This document shows positions 1-5,904 of a DNA stretch of 8,352 bases, in pieces. The DNA lies in assembly GCA_014378085.1 (NCBI GenBank), contig JACMOJ010000229.1, forward strand, positions 1 to 8,352, in the 5' to 3' direction. This stretch comes from Burkholderiales bacterium (GTDB lineage Bacteria > Pseudomonadota > Gammaproteobacteria > Burkholderiales > Usitatibacteraceae). Below the pieces are notes generated by a model. That model searched no databases and was not told the DNA's origin. It saw only the letters and a list, made by a program, of their open reading frames with translations. The stretch's first letter is position 1. Each line of letters begins with the position of its first letter. The position numbers were made by a program, and so were the translations under genes.

Positions 1-970
1 CGCTGAGCTGGTCAAGATTGATCCGAAGTCGATCGGCGTCGGTCAATATCAGCACGACCTGAACCAATCGCACCTGGCGCGTTCACTCGATGCGGTGGTT
101 GAGGATTGTGTAAACGCTGTTGGTGTCGATGTGAATACTGCCTCCGCTGCGTTGCTCGCGCGGGTTTCGGGACTGACCTCATCCGTGGCCACCAATATCG
201 TTAATCATCGCAATACACATGGGGCATTCGCAACGCGTGAGAGCTTGAAGAAGGTGCCTCGGCTCGGTGATAAAGCGTTTGAACAGGCGGCAGGGTTCTT
301 GCGTATTCCGAATGGCGAAAGCCCGCTCGATGCGTCCTCGGTGCACCCGGAAGCCTATCCATTGGTGGAAAAAATCTTGGCCGACATTCAGAAAGATGTG
401 AAGGCGTTGATGGGGGACGCCAAGCTGCTGAAGAGTCTGCGCACCGAAAAGTATGCCGATGAAAAATTCGGCGTGCCCACCATCACCGATATTCTCAAAG
501 AACTGGAAAAGCCAGGCCGCGATCCGCGCCCCGAGTTCACCACCGCCACGTTCCAAGAGGGTGTCGAAACGCTGAACGATTTACAACCGGGCATGATTCT
601 CGAAGGTGTCATCACTAACGTTGCGGCGTTTGGTGCGTTTGTCGATATCGGTGTTCACCAAGATGGCCTCATTCATATTTCGGCGCTCGCCGAAAAATTT
701 GTGAAGGACGCACACGACGTGGTAAAGGCCGGGCAGGTCGTGAAAGTTAAGGTGTTGGAAATTGACATCAAACGTCAGCGTGTTGCTCTAACAATGCGCT
801 TAAACGACACGCCAACAAAAAGCACAAACTCTAGCAATGGCGGGAGTTCTCAAGCAAAACCGTCCCAAACAGCCCGTCAAATGGCGAGTCTTAAGTCTTC
901 GGCTCCTGCTGGGGGAAATGCGATGGCTGAGGCGTTCGACAAATTGGCGAAGTTAAAGACCCGCACTTAG
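1..970 (+). CDS. tex: Tex family transcription accessory protein, C-terminal part (5' end outside window)
   Basis: The reading frame is open from base 2 and enters the window already inside the gene; the first 31 codons ([19 protein letters not shown]...) are the highly conserved Tex core, so an internal GTG at 95 is not the start. About 322 residues are visible, against roughly 770 for a full Tex. In order they hold the end of the YqgF/RNase H-like core, a helix-hairpin-helix region (fragment residues about 40-103, beginning [13 protein letters not shown]), a helical linker, an S1 RNA-binding domain (about 194-267, with [21 protein letters not shown] and GLIHIS), and a low-complexity Ser/Thr/Gly/Ala tail. 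Tex is a cytoplasmic nucleic-acid-binding protein that affects transcription and stress tolerance in several bacteria. It seems unrelated to the downstream genes; a palindromic repeat and a gap of 136 bases separate them. Confidence 0.95.
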   Translation, partial: AELVKIDPKSIGVGQYQHDLNQSHLARSLDAVVEDCVNAVGVDVNTASAALLARVSGLTSSVATNIVNHRNTHGAFATRESLKKVPRLGDKAFEQAAGFLRIPNGESPLDASSVHPEAYPLVEKILADIQKDVKALMGDAKLLKSLRTEKYADEKFGVPTITDILKELEKPGRDPRPEFTTATFQEGVETLNDLQPGMILEGVITNVAAFGAFVDIGVHQDGLIHISALAEKFVKDAHDVVKAGQVVKVKVLEIDIKRQRVALTMRLNDTPTKSTNSSNGGSSQAKPSQTARQMASLKSSAPAGGNAMAEAFDKLAKLKTRT

Positions 971-983
971 CGCGGTTATCAGT

Positions 984-1047
984 TGTCATCCCGGACTTGA
1001 TCCGGGACCCAGCGGCTTACATGAATGACGGCGACGCGCGGCTGGGT
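984..1047. repeat. Degenerate palindromic repeat / hairpin downstream of tex
   Basis: CCCGGA (990-995) and TCCGGG (1001-1006) form a perfect 6-bp stem around the loop CTTGA. Immediately after, ACCCAGC (1007-1013) pairs with GCTGGGT (1041-1047) across a 27-base interval. The core GTCATCCCGGACTTGATCCG is the typical sequence of a palindromic intergenic repeat dispersed through many proteobacterial genomes, especially alphaproteobacteria; that is recalled knowledge, not a search result. Full copies are usually near-perfect long palindromes, whereas here only the left arm is well kept. There is no U-run, so intrinsic termination for tex is possible but not shown. Confidence 0.55.
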
Positions 1048-1106
1048 TACAAGTTCGGCGTTTTTGGGTAACCTATCAGCCAAGCTAAGACGTTCCTGGA
1101 GAATAC

Positions 1107-1505
1107 ATGCTGGATTTTCGCTCGTTGGGTTTGGCCATCGCGACACTCGCCGAAGCGCTTGACGAAGCGAAGCTGCGGCCTGCGGATAAGTTTGTGCGTG
1201 ACGCGGGCATCCTGCGCTTTGAGTACACCTATGAGCTTTGTGTGAAGTCGCTCAGACGACAGCTCGAAGCAATGTCGGATAGTCCATCGGAGCTTGACGC
1301 ACTCAGCTACCGAGATGTTATTCGTCTGGGCGTGGAACGTGGACTTATTGCGGCGGAAGTAGATTGGTTTGCTTATCGCGAACTACGCAATACAACCGCG
1401 CATGTATACGACCCCGCCAAGGCAGCGCAAGTCTTCGCCAAACTACCCGCGTTTCTTGTAGACGCGCAAAGTCTTTACAACAAACTCATGGCAGCAAGGA
1501 CATGA
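1107..1505 (+). CDS. HEPN-domain protein, HI0074-type nucleotidyltransferase substrate-binding protein (HepT-like putative RNase toxin)
   Basis: This is a 132-residue, all-helical protein. The first half has the family signature RFEYTYELCVKSLRRQLE (residues 37-54), typical of HI0074-type 'nucleotidyltransferase substrate binding' proteins (TIGR01987/PF08780). Residues 94-101, RNTTAHVY, are an exact RX4HXY motif, the HEPN RNase active site. In the related Shewanella HepT/MntA pair the last Tyr of this motif is polyadenylylated by the antitoxin, so Tyr101 would be the equivalent target here. The start is supported by TGGAG (1097-1101) five bases before ATG. The gene overlaps the nucleotidyltransferase gene by four bases (ATGA), the standard layout of this cassette. 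Family membership is well supported; RNase toxicity is inferred from the motif. Confidence 0.88.
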   Translation: MLDFRSLGLAIATLAEALDEAKLRPADKFVRDAGILRFEYTYELCVKSLRRQLEAMSDSPSELDALSYRDVIRLGVERGLIAAEVDWFAYRELRNTTAHVYDPAKAAQVFAKLPAFLVDAQSLYNKLMAART

Positions 1506-1819
1506 TCGTCGTTGATGAACAAGCAGCGTTAGTGCTGCCAGAAGACTGCGTGGCGTTAGTCCGTGCATTGATTCAGCAATACGCGCCGCATCACAAATTT
1601 TTTGCGTTCGGCTCTCGTGTGGTGCGAAGTGCTGCGGATCGTCAACGCGTAAAGCCACACTCTGATCTTGATCTCGCAATCAGTGGTGAGCCACTGCCAT
1701 TGGATAAGATGTTTTTGCTACGCGACGCGTTCAGCGAAAGTAATTTGCCGATGCGGGTAGATATCGTGCATACGAGTGATTTGCCAGAGGGCTGGAAAAT
1801 TCAAGCCTCGCCCCTTTAA
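1502..1819 (+). CDS. Minimal nucleotidyltransferase (MNT), HI0073/MntA-type, putative antitoxin of the HEPN partner
   Basis: A 105-residue protein with the DNA polymerase beta-like nucleotidyltransferase core: FAFGS (34-38) with the nucleotide-binding GS at 37-38, the metal-binding pair in SDLDLAI (Asp55 and Asp57), and a third acidic residue in MRVDIVH (Asp87). MntA proteins transfer AMP to the HEPN partner and thereby neutralise it. Sixteen residues separate GS from the first Asp, where I expect about ten (GSX10DXD), so the active-site loop carries roughly six extra residues. The ATG at 1502 overlaps the HEPN stop codon. The frame is open further upstream to 1364, but that part lies inside the HEPN gene and does not match the family. 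AAGGA lies only one base before the ATG, so translation is probably coupled. The stop codon lies within a stem-loop. Confidence 0.88.
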   Translation: MIVVDEQAALVLPEDCVALVRALIQQYAPHHKFFAFGSRVVRSAADRQRVKPHSDLDLAISGEPLPLDKMFLLRDAFSESNLPMRVDIVHTSDLPEGWKIQASPL

Positions 1820-1836
1820 TTCGCGAAGTTAAAGGG
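1812..1836. terminator. Stem-loop between convergent genes, possible bidirectional terminator
   Basis: CCCTTTAA (1812-1819) and TTAAAGGG (1829-1836) are a perfect 8-bp inverted repeat with a 9-base loop. The left arm contains the TAA stop of the nucleotidyltransferase gene. A second, overlapping pairing AGGGC/GCCCT (about 1833-1853) is also possible. The element sits in the 49-base gap between the HEPN/MNT cassette and the converging dctM stop. Neither strand has a real T-run, so it is at best a weak intrinsic terminator. Confidence 0.45.
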
Positions 1837-1868
1837 CAAGGGATAAACGCCCTCGCCAGTAATCACGC

Positions 1869-3152
1869 TTAGCCAAACAACAAGCGTGGCAGCCAAAGCG
1901 AAAATGCCGGCACATATGTGACACCCAACAGTGCCACAACGAGCGCCATATAGAACGGCAATATCGTCTTCATCACTTTGCTTACCGATATCCCCCCAAT
2001 CGCACAGCCGACAAATTGGGTTGTACCGACTGGCGGCGTATTTAGTCCAAGCGCGCAGTTCAGCAACAAAACAATCCCAAACTGCACCGGGTCCATGCCG
2101 TACTTCACTGCAATCGGTAGAAAGATCGGCGTACAGATCAAAATTGTTGCCGCCATGTCGAGAAAGGTTCCCAGCCCGAACAAGATCAAATTGATCAGCA
2201 AGAAAATGACCCACGGGTTGGTCGAAACGGCCGCGAGGAGATCACCGGCGAGCTCAGCAACCTGGTACAGCGCAAGCAGATATTGGAGCATCGTCGAAAC
2301 GCCGATCAGCAGCAGCACGACACCCGTTGTTTTGACGGCCTTCTTTGCTGCGAGCATGAGTTTGTCTACCGTCATGGTGCGATAAATCACCGAGGTCAGC
2401 ACCAACGAATAGATGACCGCCACGGCGGCAGATTCGGTTGCCGTAAACACACCGGATAAAATCCCGGCGAGGATGATGACGATGATCAGAAGTCCAGGTG
2501 CCGCGGCCGCCGTGGTGCGGCCAATCTTTTGCCAACCGGGAAATACGTCGGCCGGATATCCGCGTTTGATGGCAACAATGTACGCCGCGGCCAGCATACA
2601 GATGGTCAACACGATTGACGGGACGACGCCGGCGGCTATCAGTGAACTAATCGAGACCGTTCCGCCGGCAGCGAGTGAGTAGATGATCATGTTGTGGCTG
2701 GTCGGCATTAGGGCACCAACAAGTGAAGCGTGTGTCGTGACATTGACAGCGTAGTCAGTGTCGTAACCCTCTTTTTTCATCATGGGAATCATGACCGAAC
2801 CCATGGCCGAAACATCCGCGACCGGTGAGCCGGAAACGCCACCGAACAGCGTACACGCCACGACATTGGACATTCCCAGACCGCCGCGGATGTGACCCAC
2901 CAGGCTGCGGGCAAGATTCACAATCTTGTCGGCGATTCCGCCGTGCAACATCAACTCGCCGCTAAAGATGAAAAATGGGATGGCTAAGAACGAAAAAATG
3001 TTCATGCCAGACATCATCTGCTGGAAAAGAACGGCGACAGGTAATCCCTCGACCAAAATCGCGCAGATCGCGGAGAGCCCGATGGCAAACGCAACGGGCA
3101 CGCCAAGCAGTAAGAAAACTAAGAAAGAAATCCCTAAGGTTGCTAGTTCCAT
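1869..3152 (-). CDS. dctM: TRAP transporter large permease subunit DctM
   Basis: A 427-residue, very hydrophobic protein with about 12 membrane segments, the usual size for a TRAP large subunit. Family motifs include the start MELATLGISFLVFLLLGVPV, the segment GGVSGSPVADVSAMGSVMIP in the first half and the late GLNTPPVGTTQFV. It forms the sodium-coupled transport pathway of the inner membrane and works with DctQ and the periplasmic binding protein. I chose ATG at 3152 because MELA is the typical DctM N-terminus; an in-frame GTG at 3161 would add three residues, and neither has a strong ribosome binding site. It is the last gene of the four-gene minus-strand operon, 63 bases after dctQ, and converges on the HEPN/MNT pair. 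Confidence 0.95.
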   Translation of the reverse strand: MELATLGISFLVFLLLGVPVAFAIGLSAICAILVEGLPVAVLFQQMMSGMNIFSFLAIPFFIFSGELMLHGGIADKIVNLARSLVGHIRGGLGMSNVVACTLFGGVSGSPVADVSAMGSVMIPMMKKEGYDTDYAVNVTTHASLVGALMPTSHNMIIYSLAAGGTVSISSLIAAGVVPSIVLTICMLAAAYIVAIKRGYPADVFPGWQKIGRTTAAAAPGLLIIVIILAGILSGVFTATESAAVAVIYSLVLTSVIYRTMTVDKLMLAAKKAVKTTGVVLLLIGVSTMLQYLLALYQVAELAGDLLAAVSTNPWVIFLLINLILFGLGTFLDMAATILICTPIFLPIAVKYGMDPVQFGIVLLLNCALGLNTPPVGTTQFVGCAIGGISVSKVMKTILPFYMALVVALLGVTYVPAFSLWLPRLLFG

Positions 3153-3215
3153 ATTGCCCACTGTTGTGTATGTTGCTGCAATCGAGGACTGACGCGAAGA
3201 CGTGTTTGCTGGGTG

Positions 3216-3704
3216 TTACTGCGCGTGGACCTTCTTACCGGCGATGGTCGACACAATTTGTTCTATCGAGAAAGACACGATCAATACCCCTGACACCACC
3301 AGCGGAACGTAACGTACCGCCTCCGACAGTTGGAGGTTTGGCATCTTGTATCCTGCGACCGACTCACCAAGAACCCATCCGTTGTAGATCATTGCAACAC
3401 CGAATAGCGCGACCAGCGCTTGAATCAGCACCTGAAACCAACGGCGCGGACTTGCGGGGAGCATCTCAAGCAGCAGGTCAAAACCAAGGTGCCCCGACTC
3501 CCTCACGCCTACCGCGGCGCCGATGAGGGTAACGTACAAGATCAGCACCAGCGCCAGATTTTCTGCCCATGTCGGCGAGTCGTTGAGCACATAACGGCCG
3601 AACACTTGCAGCCCGACCACCGCGATAATTGCGAACAGACCAACAATACACAGGGCCATGCCGGCTTGGGCGGCATAACGATTAACAGTGGTCAGCAGTG
3701 GCAT
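3216..3704 (-). CDS. dctQ: TRAP transporter small permease subunit DctQ
   Basis: A 162-residue protein with four predicted membrane segments (roughly residues 14-34, 47-67, 89-109 and 129-150). It has the DctQ pattern of Arg-Tyr-x-x-Asn followed by WAEN and Arg-x-x-Gly-His (FGRYVLNDSPTWAENLAL, GVRESGHLGFD). In TRAP systems this subunit associates tightly with DctM and helps dock the substrate-loaded binding protein. The ATG lies nine bases after the dctP stop codon, indicating co-transcription and probably translational coupling; the region before it (TAGGCG) is a weak ribosome binding site. Nothing in it is unusual for the family. Confidence 0.93.
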   Translation of the reverse strand: MPLLTTVNRYAAQAGMALCIVGLFAIIAVVGLQVFGRYVLNDSPTWAENLALVLILYVTLIGAAVGVRESGHLGFDLLLEMLPASPRRWFQVLIQALVALFGVAMIYNGWVLGESVAGYKMPNLQLSEAVRYVPLVVSGVLIVSFSIEQIVSTIAGKKVHAQ

Positions 3705-3713
3705 TGATAGCGC

Positions 3714-4778
3714 CTACTTTGTTTCTTGGATGCGCGTCACGAGACTCTTCATTTTCTCGGTGTTGGCGAATCTTGCGTAGACCGGCTTCATTGCGTCAAC
3801 AAATTCTTGGCGATTTGCGATGGGATTGATTTGGACCTTCGCCGCGAGGATCGTCTGGCGCGCTTTTGCCTCGCGTTCATCCCATAACTTTCGCATGTGT
3901 GGAACTGAATCTTTAGCCGCTTTACGGATCAGCGTCTGATCTTCCTTGCTGAGTTTGTCCCATACCCGTTTCGAAAACACGAGCATGTCCGGCGCGTGGG
4001 AATGCTCACTCACGTTGTAAAACTTTGCCGCCTCAAAGTGTCGCGATGCCTCATAAGAGGGAATGTTGTTTTCGGCTGCGTCAACGATCCCGGTCTTCAG
4101 CGCGGTGTACACCTCGCCTAGCGGCATTGGTGTTGGATTAGCACCTAGTGATTGGATCATGGCGACAAATAGATCCGACTGCGGCACCCGCACTTTCATA
4201 CCCTTCATGTCGGCAAGGGAGTTGATGGGCTTTTTTGCCGTATAAAACGATCGTGATCCGCCGTCGTAGAGCGCGAGGCCAATCAGGCCTTGCGGCTCCA
4301 TCGAGGCGAGGATCTCGTCGCCAATCGGACCGTCGTACACCTTACGCATGTGCTCCACCGAGCGGAACAAAAACGGCAAGCCCGTGACGATCGTTTCTGG
4401 GACAACACTGTTGAGTGCACCGGCATGAACGCGCATCATGTCGAGGCCGCCGATACGCAACTGCTCAATATTGTCTTTTTCACTGCCGAGGCTGCCAGAC
4501 GGGTAAACACGAACACCCAAACGGCCTTTTGTCTGGTCCGATAACAGCTTACCCATGTAACGTACGGCAAGTGTTGTTGGGTAATCGTTAGGATGAACCT
4601 CTGCAGAACGGAAGTCGCGAGCCGTCGCGAGCGGCGAAGTGATAAAGGCCGCCACGGCCACCAACGCGGCCACCAACGCGGCCACCATCGCGCCCACCAA
4701 CGCGCCAACCACACGACGCGTCGTCGAATGGCTGAAATCTGTTGGCAGAAATTGCTGGCCAACTGCTCTATGGGTCAT
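3714..4778 (-). CDS. dctP: TRAP transporter periplasmic substrate-binding protein DctP, probable uronate/acid-sugar binder
   Basis: 354 residues. The N-terminus is an unusually long signal region: a 22-residue polar part ending STTRR, a hydrophobic core of Ala/Leu/Val repeats (25-46), and probable cleavage after ATA (51-53), giving a mature start RDFRSAEVHPNDYPT that matches sugar-acid TRAP binding proteins. Expected ligand-binding features are Arg176 (GSRSFYT), Arg197 (GMKVRVPQSD), which by family precedent clamps the ligand carboxylate, and GEVYTALKTGIVDAAENN (221-238). It captures the substrate in the periplasm and hands it to DctQM. Its place in a regulon with kduI and kduD suggests a uronate or an unsaturated or keto-deoxy uronate; C4-dicarboxylates are the less likely alternative. 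AGGGAG eight bases before the ATG supports this start. It lies 47 bases after the hydratase gene. Confidence 0.93.
   Translation of the reverse strand: MTHRAVGQQFLPTDFSHSTTRRVVGALVGAMVAALVAALVAVAAFITSPLATARDFRSAEVHPNDYPTTLAVRYMGKLLSDQTKGRLGVRVYPSGSLGSEKDNIEQLRIGGLDMMRVHAGALNSVVPETIVTGLPFLFRSVEHMRKVYDGPIGDEILASMEPQGLIGLALYDGGSRSFYTAKKPINSLADMKGMKVRVPQSDLFVAMIQSLGANPTPMPLGEVYTALKTGIVDAAENNIPSYEASRHFEAAKFYNVSEHSHAPDMLVFSKRVWDKLSKEDQTLIRKAAKDSVPHMRKLWDEREAKARQTILAAKVQINPIANRQEFVDAMKPVYARFANTEKMKSLVTRIQETK
4657..4704. repeat. 12-bp tandem repeat inside the dctP signal-peptide region
   Basis: Four consecutive 12-base units lie at 4657-4668, 4669-4680, 4681-4692 and 4693-4704. The first two are identical (GCCACCAACGCG); the third and fourth differ at one base each. 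A further decayed unit precedes them at 4648-4656. Read on the minus strand, each unit encodes four residues of the type Ala/Gly-Ala-Leu/Met-Val, building the signal-peptide core GALVGAMVAALVAALVA. Twelve bases keep the reading frame, so gain or loss of units would change the core length by four residues. Confidence 0.85.
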
Positions 4779-4786
4779 TTTTTATG

Positions 4787-4793
4787 CTCCCTT
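4787..4793 (-). promoter_or_regulatory. Ribosome binding site fixing the dctP start
   Basis: On the minus strand AAGGGAG precedes the ATG at 4778 with an eight-base A-rich spacer. It is the clearest Shine-Dalgarno sequence in the operon and supports the long N-terminal form of the binding protein, including its polar 22-residue leader. Confidence 0.7.
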
Positions 4794-4825
4794 CGACGAC
4801 GTGTGTTTCAGATGTTTCCGCGAGG

Positions 4826-5644
4826 CTATCCAAGAACTGCCCCGATGACACAGCCGATGCTGAATTTGCCCGCAAACAGCGCTTCAACCGTCTGCCCGGC
4901 GCGTACCGGATGAACGCCGGTGATCGCACCCGTTGAAATCCAACTCCCCGCGGGCAACGCAATACCGCGCGCTGCCAGCAGCTCCAGCAGGAAACGTACC
5001 GAGCCGATCGGGCCATCGGGGAACGCTGCTGCTGCGCCCGCTCCTGCGCAATCGTTATCAACTAGCAGTTTCACCGGCCAATCAGCGAAGCCGCTCGACC
5101 GCCAATCAGCCACTTCCGGTCCGATGATGAGCCCGTTGTTGTTGCCAAAATCGGAAACGGTCACGGCAGGACCTAAGTCATTAATGCTTGGTAGCGGTGA
5201 GCTCGCAATCTCGATGCCCATGTAGACACGGTCGATGTGGGCAGCCGCCTCATCGAGCGAGAACTGCAGCTGGCCAGCGTTGGGAGAATGGGCAACACGG
5301 AACAGAAACTCTGCCTCGGCAGCCCCGAACCCGTCGGTAAACGTGCGCCCGACACACGGTTGACCATCTGTCTGGCTCCGCTCAGAGAGCTGTATGGAAC
5401 GCGAGAAAATAGGGCCGGCAAGGCGATCCGCGCCGAATTCGAGCGACATCGGCGGAAAAATTCGCCCGACCTTCCATCCCGCGACCGCGTCCGGGATGCG
5501 CGCAATGCTGGCATCCTGAATTTTGTAGGCTTGGGCGAGGCTGACAGGCTGCTGCCCGGGATAGGCGGCAAGACCACGTCCGGCCAGCCGAGCGGCGACG
5601 AATTGCGCCGAGATACTTTCTTCAGTAGTTCCGCTAGGGTGCAC
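4826..5644 (-). CDS. 2-keto-4-pentenoate hydratase-like enzyme (MhpD-type, FAH superfamily), substrate unknown
   Basis: A 272-residue protein, the normal length for MhpD-like hydratases and 4-oxalocrotonate decarboxylases. Visible motifs are GWKVGR (56-61), AAEAEFLFR (108-116) with metal-ligand candidates Glu110 and Glu112, GIEIASS (143-149) with the third ligand Glu145, DFGNNNGLIIGPEV (165-178) and the C-terminal STGAITGVHPVRAGQTVEA. Relatives add water to, or decarboxylate, 2-oxo-enoates using Mg2+ or Mn2+. As first gene of a transporter operon that appears to share an operator with kduI, it probably acts on a 2-keto acid from uronate breakdown; the true substrate cannot be read from sequence, and aromatic meta-cleavage genes are absent here. 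The GTG start at 5644 is supported by GGAG five bases upstream; an ATG at 5657 is out of frame. Confidence 0.88.
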   Translation of the reverse strand: MHPSGTTEESISAQFVAARLAGRGLAAYPGQQPVSLAQAYKIQDASIARIPDAVAGWKVGRIFPPMSLEFGADRLAGPIFSRSIQLSERSQTDGQPCVGRTFTDGFGAAEAEFLFRVAHSPNAGQLQFSLDEAAAHIDRVYMGIEIASSPLPSINDLGPAVTVSDFGNNNGLIIGPEVADWRSSGFADWPVKLLVDNDCAGAGAAAAFPDGPIGSVRFLLELLAARGIALPAGSWISTGAITGVHPVRAGQTVEALFAGKFSIGCVIGAVLG

Positions 5645-5649
5645 CTGGG

Positions 5650-5653
5650 CTCC
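5650..5653 (-). promoter_or_regulatory. Ribosome binding site deciding the GTG start of the hydratase
   Basis: GGAG on the minus strand, with a five-base spacer to GTG at 5644. There is no in-frame ATG near by, and the ATG at 5657 is shifted by one base, so this site is the best argument for the GTG start. Confidence 0.6.
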
Positions 5654-5718
5654 GCATGAAGGTTACGTGCATTATTTCGTCGGGATACAAACGAGGGCGT
5701 TGCGTTCTGATCGGATTG

Positions 5719-5747
5719 ATACTAATGGAAACCGGTGTCATTTGCAA
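5719..5747 (-). promoter_or_regulatory. Predicted sigma-70 promoter of the hydratase-dctPQM operon
   Basis: On the minus strand a -35 box TTGCAA (5747-5742), a 17-base spacer and a -10 box TAGTAT (5724-5719) match the sigma-70 consensus moderately, with ideal spacing. The spacer is almost exactly the putative LacI-family operator, the expected geometry for repression by blocking RNA polymerase. The 5' leader would be about 65-70 bases. Confidence 0.55.
5725..5740. promoter_or_regulatory. Putative LacI-family operator, copy 1 (hydratase-TRAP promoter)
   Basis: Read on the minus strand this is TGACACCGGTTTCCAT, identical at 15 of 16 positions to the sequence at 7021-7036 before kduI. It is an imperfect palindrome centred on CCGG (GAAACCGGTGTC has one mismatched pair), consistent with LacI-family operators, whose hinge helix usually contacts a central CG. 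It lies in the divergent region beside the lacI gene, so it could also influence lacI transcription. Confidence 0.7.
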
Positions 5748-5801
5748 GATATGACAGCGGACGCGCCATTCGCGTACTGGTCTGGTGGGCCGAATACAGC
5801 G

Positions 5802-5829
5802 TTTCCCAGCGAGTCCAAGTTTTCCCAGC
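5802..5829. repeat. Short direct repeat TTTCCCAGC in the lacI upstream region
   Basis: TTTCCCAGC occurs at 5802-5810 and again at 5821-5829, 19 bases start to start (about two helical turns). This spacing could suit a dimeric regulator on one face of the helix, but nothing else supports a function and nine bases may repeat by chance. Confidence 0.3.
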
Positions 5830-5889
5830 ACAACCACGGTTCATGGCAGGGCGAATGGGGGCATCTGTGTAACGACCGGACACGACGCC

Positions 5890-5898
5890 TGTTATGAT
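5890..5898 (+). promoter_or_regulatory. Extended -10 promoter for lacI, probably giving a leaderless mRNA
   Basis: TGTTATGAT contains TATGAT (5893-5898), five of six matches to the -10 consensus, preceded by TG and one base as in extended -10 promoters. No good -35 box is visible around 5870-5875. A start site six or seven bases downstream would fall at about 5904-5905, on or next to the ATG of lacI. The absence of a Shine-Dalgarno sequence before that ATG fits a leaderless transcript. Confidence 0.45.
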
Positions 5899-5904
5899 TC
5901 GCGC

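Noticed and set aside
95..970. GTG at 95 as the start of a short stand-alone protein
   Set aside because: The frame is open to the window edge and the upstream codons are conserved Tex sequence, so this is an internal valine codon.
1045..1073. Inverted repeat GGTTAC/GTAACC before the HEPN gene as an autoregulatory operator
   Set aside because: Only six pairs across a 17-base interval, with no promoter boxes I could define with confidence; it may be chance.
1816..2535. Several open frames of 87-135 codons inside dctM on both strands
   Set aside because: They arise from the biased codon use of a membrane protein gene; dctM is intact and covers the whole region.
2817..2835. GACCGGTGAGC inside dctM as a third operator
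   Set aside because: It shares only the ACCGGTG core with the two upstream sites, lies deep inside a coding region and matches few of the flanking positions.
4436..4762. Minus-strand open frame with striking Trp/Arg-rich repeats (ARWWPRWW...)
   Set aside because: It is a shifted reading of the 12-bp tandem repeat within dctP; dctP in the other frame has family motifs, a cleavage site and a ribosome binding site.
4593..4913. Plus-strand open frame with His/Arg/Gly repeats (GHQRGHQRGHHR)
   Set aside because: It is antisense to dctP and the hydratase; the pattern comes from the same tandem repeat, and there is no start signal or recognisable domain.
5785..5904. 40-residue N-terminal extension of the LacI-family protein from GTG 5785
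   Set aside because: The residues are not LacI-like, family members begin shortly before the helix-turn-helix, and the stretch carries promoter-like sequence.
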